Positions 59,873-64,000 of a DNA stretch of 64,000 nucleotides are shown here, in pieces. This stretch comes from Nocardia abscessus (lineage in GTDB: Bacteria > Actinomycetota > Actinomycetes > Mycobacteriales > Mycobacteriaceae). The position numbers were made by a program, and so were the translations under genes. Positions within the stretch are counted from its first letter, which is position 1, and the number at the start of each line of letters is the position of its first letter. The stretch lies in the NCBI RefSeq assembly GCF_015477775.1, contig NZ_JADLQO010000003.1:1-64000 (forward strand). The letters are read 5' to 3'. Below the pieces are notes generated by a model, which saw only the letters and a program-made list of their open reading frames with translations, made no database searches and had not been told where the DNA came from.

Positions 59873-61633
59873 ATGAGCCCCATCGAGAATTCGGATTCGG
59901 CGGCCTGGAGAGAGCTCGAGGCGGTACGCGCCGAGGCGGCTGCACTCCGAAGGCAACTCGCCGACTCGCCAGATCGCACACGGGAATTGGAAGCCCGCAT
60001 CGATTCGCTGACCATTCGCAACACGAAGCTGATGGACACCCTCAAGGAAGCGCGCCAGCAGCTGGTCGCGCTGCGCGAGGAGGTCGATCGGCTGGGTCAG
60101 CCGCCGAGCGGATACGGCATCCTGATCGGTGTGTACGACGATCAGACGGTCGACGTGTTCACTTCGGGTCGCAAGATGCGGTTGACGTGTTCACCGAACA
60201 TCGAGACCTCGACGCTCGAGTACGGTCAGACCGTCCGCCTCAACGAGGCGCTCACGGTCGTCGAGGCCGGGCTCTACGACGCGGTCGGCGAGATCGGCAC
60301 CCTCCGGGAGATCCTCGACGACGGACGTCGCGCCCTGGTCGTCGGCCATGCCGACGAGGAGCGTGTGGTCTGGCTGGCCGGTCCGCTGGCCAAGGTCGCC
60401 GAAATGGACGACCTGGACGATCCCGACTCCCCCATCCGCAAGCTGCGGCCGGGCGACTCGCTCCTGGTGGACACGAAGGCCGGTTTCGCCTTCGAGCGCA
60501 TCCCCAAGGCCGAGGTCGAGGACCTCGTGCTGGAAGAGGTGCCCGACGTGGACTACGGCGACATCGGCGGTCTCGGCAGGCAGATCGAGCAGATCCGCGA
60601 CGCGGTGGAGCTGCCGTTCCTGCACAAGGATCTCTTCCGCGAGTACGCGCTGCGTCCGCCGAAGGGTGTGCTGCTCTACGGTCCGCCCGGCTGCGGTAAG
60701 ACGCTCATCGCCAAAGCGGTGGCCAACTCCCTGGCCAAGAAGATCGCCGAGGCGCGCGGTGAGGATGCCAAGGAAGCCAAGTCGTACTTCCTGAACATCA
60801 AGGGCCCCGAGCTGCTGAACAAGTTCGTGGGCGAGACCGAGCGCCACATCCGGATCATCTTCCAGCGGGCCCGCGAGAAGGCGTCCGAGGGCACGCCGGT
60901 GATCGTGTTCTTCGACGAGATGGACTCGATCTTCCGCACCCGAGGCTCGGGTGTCTCCTCGGACGTGGAGACCACGGTGGTGCCGCAGCTGCTGTCGGAG
61001 ATCGATGGTGTCGAGGGCTTGGAGAACGTCATCGTGATCGGCGCCTCCAACCGTGAGGACATGATCGATCCCGCGATCCTGCGGCCGGGCCGGCTGGACG
61101 TGAAGATCAAGATCGAGCGTCCGGACGCTGAGTCGGCGCAGGACATCTTCTCGAAGTACCTCACCGAGCACCTGCCGCTGCACGACGACGATCTGGCGGA
61201 GTTCGGCGGCGACAAGAACCTGTGCATCAACGCCATGATCGAGCGGGTCGTCGACCGGATGTACGCCGAGAGCGAGGACAACCGCTTCCTGGAGGTCACC
61301 TACGCCAACGGTGACAAAGAGGTCCTGTACTTCAAGGACTTCAACTCCGGCGCCATGATCCAGAACATCGTGGACCGCTCCAAGAAGTACGCGATCAAGG
61401 CAGTGCTCGACACCGGCAACCCGGGCCTGCGCATCCAGCATCTCTACGATTCGATCGTGGACGAGTTCTCCGAGAACGAGGACCTGCCCAACACCACGAA
61501 TCCGGACGACTGGGCACGCATCTCGGGTAAGAAGGGCGAGCGGATCGTCTACATCCGCACGCTGGTCACCGGCAAGAACGCCAGCGCCAGCCGTGCCATC
61601 GACACCGAGTCGAACACCGGTCAGTACCTGTAA
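59873..61633 (+). CDS. arc: Proteasome-associated AAA ATPase (Mpa/ARC)
   Basis: Hexameric unfoldase that recognises Pup-tagged proteins and feeds them to the 20S proteasome. The protein has an N-terminal coiled coil (about 15-75, [20 protein letters not shown]), tandem OB domains starting near [10 protein letters not shown], and one AAA domain with Walker A GPPGCGKT, Walker [12 protein letters not shown] and [14 protein letters not shown]. The C terminus GQYL is the motif that opens the proteasome gate. ATG 59873 follows a strong GGGAGGAG and gives 586 residues; ATG 59807 would add 22 residues without an RBS. The pup, dop and prcBA genes are not in the window. Confidence 0.98.
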   Translation: MSPIENSDSAAWRELEAVRAEAAALRRQLADSPDRTRELEARIDSLTIRNTKLMDTLKEARQQLVALREEVDRLGQPPSGYGILIGVYDDQTVDVFTSGRKMRLTCSPNIETSTLEYGQTVRLNEALTVVEAGLYDAVGEIGTLREILDDGRRALVVGHADEERVVWLAGPLAKVAEMDDLDDPDSPIRKLRPGDSLLVDTKAGFAFERIPKAEVEDLVLEEVPDVDYGDIGGLGRQIEQIRDAVELPFLHKDLFREYALRPPKGVLLYGPPGCGKTLIAKAVANSLAKKIAEARGEDAKEAKSYFLNIKGPELLNKFVGETERHIRIIFQRAREKASEGTPVIVFFDEMDSIFRTRGSGVSSDVETTVVPQLLSEIDGVEGLENVIVIGASNREDMIDPAILRPGRLDVKIKIERPDAESAQDIFSKYLTEHLPLHDDDLAEFGGDKNLCINAMIERVVDRMYAESEDNRFLEVTYANGDKEVLYFKDFNSGAMIQNIVDRSKKYAIKAVLDTGNPGLRIQHLYDSIVDEFSENEDLPNTTNPDDWARISGKKGERIVYIRTLVTGKNASASRAIDTESNTGQYL

Positions 61634-61650
61634 GGTCCCGCCGGAACACG

Positions 61651-61680
61651 AGGGCCGCGTCTCCACCGAGACGCGGCCCT
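61651..61680 (+). terminator. Terminator hairpin after arc
   Basis: Perfect 13-base arms (61651-61663 and 61668-61680) around a CACC loop, 17 bases after the arc stop, followed by a TCGTCGTTCGG stretch. Confidence 0.88.
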
Positions 61681-61762
61681 TCGTCGTTCGGAGGCAGACG
61701 CGGCGGCGCCGCTCGCGCACTACTATGCCGACCACTCTGTCCGCTCGTGCTAAAATTTGGCC

Positions 61763-62398
61763 ATGCGGCCAGAAAATGAGACAGCCGGTCAGCGAAGGTC
61801 GTTCATCGAGGAGGCGCGGCGGCGGCAGATCATCGCCGCGGCGGTGGAGGTGATCTCCGAAGGCGGGTATGCCAGTGCCTCGCTGGCGCGGATCGCCGAG
61901 CACGCCGGGATCTCGAAGGGGGTCATCTCCTACCACTTCGACGGCAAGGACGACCTGATGACGCAGCTGGTGGTCCAGCTGTACGTCTCCGCCGCGGAGT
62001 ACATCGCGCCGCGGGTCGCGGCCGCGGTCGGCGCGCGCGAGCGCCTGCTGGCCTACCTCGAATCGAATCTGGGCTTCATCGAAGCGAACACCACCTACGT
62101 GGCCGCGCTGGTCGAGGTGGTGACGAATTTGCGTGACGCGCAGGGCAACCCGAAGTTCGCCTCGGCCGACGGAGAGCGCGACATCATCGCGCCGCTGGTC
62201 GACATCATGACCGACGGGCAGCGCACGGGGGAGTTCGCCGATTTCGACGCGCTGCTGATGGCCAAGTCGATCCGTGATGCCATCGACGGCGCCGCCGGGC
62301 GCGCGGTACGGGAACCGGGCTTCGCGATGGACGCCTATTCGGCGCATCTGTGCGCGTTGTTCGACACGGCGACCCGTGAAGCGGGCAAGGATGACTGA
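61763..62398 (+). CDS. TetR-family transcriptional regulator
   Basis: A 211-residue TetR regulator. EEARRRQIIAAAVEVISEGG, then ASLARIAEHAGISKGVISYH and FDGKDDLMTQ form the DNA-binding domain; the ligand domain is unassigned. ATG 61763 lies 6 bases after a perfect TAAAAT (61751-61756), so the message is probably leaderless, and TTTGGCCATGCGGCCA, overlapping the start codon, is a dyad that may serve as its own operator. It overlaps the glycosyltransferase gene by 8 bases, so the two are co-transcribed and perhaps co-regulated. Confidence 0.88.
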   Translation: MRPENETAGQRRSFIEEARRRQIIAAAVEVISEGGYASASLARIAEHAGISKGVISYHFDGKDDLMTQLVVQLYVSAAEYIAPRVAAAVGARERLLAYLESNLGFIEANTTYVAALVEVVTNLRDAQGNPKFASADGERDIIAPLVDIMTDGQRTGEFADFDALLMAKSIRDAIDGAAGRAVREPGFAMDAYSAHLCALFDTATREAGKDD

Positions 62399-63914
62399 AG
62401 TGCTGGATGGCCGAGGGCAGCGGACGAATTCGGTACAACCGCTGCCGCCGTTCGCCCTCGGCGGTGTCGGCGCGGTGGCGGCGCTCGCCGCGCTGGCGCT
62501 GCTGGCCTCGATCGGGCGGTACGGATTCTTCGGCGACGAGCTGTATTTCATCGCCGCCGGGCGCAGGCCGGCGGTCGGCTACGCCGATCAGGGGCCGTTG
62601 CTGCCGCTGATCGCACGGACGATGGATCTGCTCGCCCCGGATTCGCTGGTGGCGCTGCGCCTTCCGGCGGTGCTGGTCACCGTGGCCGCCGTGGTGGTGG
62701 CCGCGCAGATCGCCAGGGAGTTCGGCGGCGGCCGCACGGCGCAGGCGCTGACCGCGGCCGCCTACGCCACCTCGCCGTTCCTGCTGGTGCAGGGCGGTCA
62801 GCTGGCCACCAACACGATCGACACGACGCTGTGGGTGGTGGTGAGCTGGCTGCTGGTCCGCTGGGTGCGCACCCGCCGCGACGGCCTGCTGTTGGCCTCC
62901 GGGCTGGTCACCGCGCTGGATATGCAGGTCAAGTGGTTGATTCCGTTCTTCTGGATCGCGATCGCGCTCGGGGTGGCGGTCTACGGGCCGCGTGAGTTGC
63001 TGCGCCGCCCGGCCCTGTGGTGGGGTGGCGCGATCGCCGCGCTCACCACCGCGCCGAGCCTGGTGTGGCAGGCGGCGCACGGTTGGCCGCAGCTGCGTCT
63101 GGGCGGTGTGGTCGCCGCCGAGCAGGCCACGATCGGCGGTCGCGCTGTGTGGTTGCCGCTGGCACTGGCCTCCGCCGGTTTGATCGGCGGCATGTTGCTG
63201 GTCTACGGGGTATGGACGTTGTTCCGGGCGCAGGACTGGCGGCCCTACCGGTTTCTCGGCCTGCTGCCGCTGGTGCTGATCGTGGTCTTCCTGGCGACCA
63301 ACGGACGGCCGTACTACGCGGCGGGCTGCTACGGCGTGCTGATCGCGGTGGGGGCGGTGCGCTGGACGCAGAACCGGCGGCGCTCGCGCGTGATCCTCAC
63401 CGTCCCGGTACTCGCGATGTCCGCCGCGCTGCTGGTGTTCTCACTGCCCCTACGTCCTGAGGCGGACATCGAGCCGGTGGAGACCCAGGCCCAGGCGGGA
63501 CTGGAGATCGCGGTCTACGGGCGATTCGGCTGGTCGGAACTCTCCGCGGGCACGGCGGCCGCCTACCGGGCGCTACCGGAGCCGGAGCGGGCCTCGGCCG
63601 TGCTGATCGCCGATTCCTACTGGCAGGCAAGCGCTCTGGACATCGACCGCGCGGCGTACGGCTTGCCCGCCGTGTACAGCCCGAATCGCGGCTTCGGTTA
63701 CTTCGGCACACCGCCCGACACGGCCACAACCGTGCTGTGGGTGGGCGGTACCGAGGCCGACGTGCGCGCACGCTGCGCCGAGGTGACCGCGATCGGGCAC
63801 GTCGACGCCCGGCTCGGATTCCCCGGTGTCACCCGCGGCGTCACCGTCTGGCGGTGCGCGCAACCGCGTGCGCCCTGGTCGCAAGCCTGGCCGGGCATGC
63901 TGCGGCTGAACTGA
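62391..63914 (+). CDS. ArnT/PMT-like membrane glycosyltransferase (GT-C fold)
   Basis: A 507-residue membrane protein with about ten helices. The first external loop has GRYGFFGDELYFIAAGRRPA, where the Asp-Glu pair matches the catalytic acid of GT-C enzymes, and YADQGPLLPLIARTMDLLAP is the family's next block; RLPAVLVTVAAVVVAAQIAR and QGGQLATNTIDTTLWVVVSW follow. These enzymes move a sugar from a polyprenyl phosphate carrier to lipid or protein on the outer face of the membrane. ATG 62391 overlaps the TetR stop; the frame is open to 62274 only inside that gene. Substrate unknown. Confidence 0.85.
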   Translation: MTEVLDGRGQRTNSVQPLPPFALGGVGAVAALAALALLASIGRYGFFGDELYFIAAGRRPAVGYADQGPLLPLIARTMDLLAPDSLVALRLPAVLVTVAAVVVAAQIAREFGGGRTAQALTAAAYATSPFLLVQGGQLATNTIDTTLWVVVSWLLVRWVRTRRDGLLLASGLVTALDMQVKWLIPFFWIAIALGVAVYGPRELLRRPALWWGGAIAALTTAPSLVWQAAHGWPQLRLGGVVAAEQATIGGRAVWLPLALASAGLIGGMLLVYGVWTLFRAQDWRPYRFLGLLPLVLIVVFLATNGRPYYAAGCYGVLIAVGAVRWTQNRRRSRVILTVPVLAMSAALLVFSLPLRPEADIEPVETQAQAGLEIAVYGRFGWSELSAGTAAAYRALPEPERASAVLIADSYWQASALDIDRAAYGLPAVYSPNRGFGYFGTPPDTATTVLWVGGTEADVRARCAEVTAIGHVDARLGFPGVTRGVTVWRCAQPRAPWSQAWPGMLRLN

Positions 63915-63920
63915 TCCCTC

Positions 63921-64000
63921 TCACCACCAGCCGAGGATCGGTGACAGGCGCCTGCCGAGTTCCGGCGCCAGCGACCGCGAATAGCTGGCGGTGAGGTGGT
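63921..64000 (-). CDS. C-terminal end of a gene continuing past the right edge
   Basis: Read on the minus strand from the edge, the frame HLTASYSRSLAPELGRRLSP then ILGWW ends in TGA at 63921, 6 bases after the glycosyltransferase stop. Convergent placement and good codon use suggest the tail of a real gene. Only 26 residues are visible; I do not recognise the family. Confidence 0.4.
   Translation of the reverse strand, partial: HLTASYSRSLAPELGRRLSPILGWW

Overview
The window is 64 kb of high-GC actinobacterial chromosome with many GTG starts, apparent leaderless promoters and no rRNA, tRNA, insertion sequence or CRISPR array that I can see. A Nocardia-type organism is the best guess. The reasons are a second, rifampicin-resistance-type rpoB, a latex-clearing protein, mycofactocin genes, a Mtb12/LppK-type lipoprotein, the proteasomal ATPase with its C-terminal GQYL, and a gene order from about 42.6 to 61.6 kb that follows the M. 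tuberculosis Rv2125-Rv2115c block (PAC2, metH, hisE, hisG, membrane protein, RecB-like nuclease, trmI, lppK, mpa).

Layout. 0-6.5 kb: 5' part of rpoB2 (minus strand), a gene-poor stretch, a thioester-reductase remnant whose 5' end looks frameshifted, then the katG-furA oxidative-stress pair. 7-18 kb: accessory metabolism, namely lcp, a CPBP protease, an APC permease, two split-barrel or F420-type oxidoreductases, an arylsulfatase, a PepSY protein, a secreted glycine-rich protein and a DUF4185 protein (possible endo-D-arabinanase). 18-22.6 kb: a five-gene stressosome operon, rsbR-rsbS-rsbT-rsbX-like-rsbU-like, read leftward. 22.7-25.8 kb: a partial mycofactocin locus, mftR <> mftE-mftD, followed by a MarR regulator. 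26-30.8 kb: class I fumarase behind an IdeR-like box, an RHH protein, a gene-free stretch with DnaA-box-like 9-mers, a VanY-type peptidase and a divergent SDR/ArsR pair. 30.8-38.2 kb: jetC-jetB-jetA of a type II Wadjet (TIGR02680/02678/02677) with no jetD beside it. 38.3-42.5 kb: an XRE regulator, a resolvase-like small protein and a fused adenylation-carrier-acyltransferase protein. 42.6-63.9 kb: conserved core genes, interrupted by a serine/threonine kinase, a HAD hydrolase and a three-gene cassette (BesD-like oxygenase, methyltransferase, carnitine-type acyltransferase), and ending with arc, a TetR regulator and an ArnT-like glycosyltransferase.

The most interesting points are the three-gene cassette at 50.8-54.4 kb, which could make an acylated hydroxy-betaine resembling acylcarnitine; the Wadjet locus lacking its nuclease; the split mycofactocin locus; the fused ligase/carrier/membrane acyltransferase; and rpoB2 with Val and Gln in the rifampicin pocket. 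Function calls rest on reading motifs and remembered family sequences; no database search was run.
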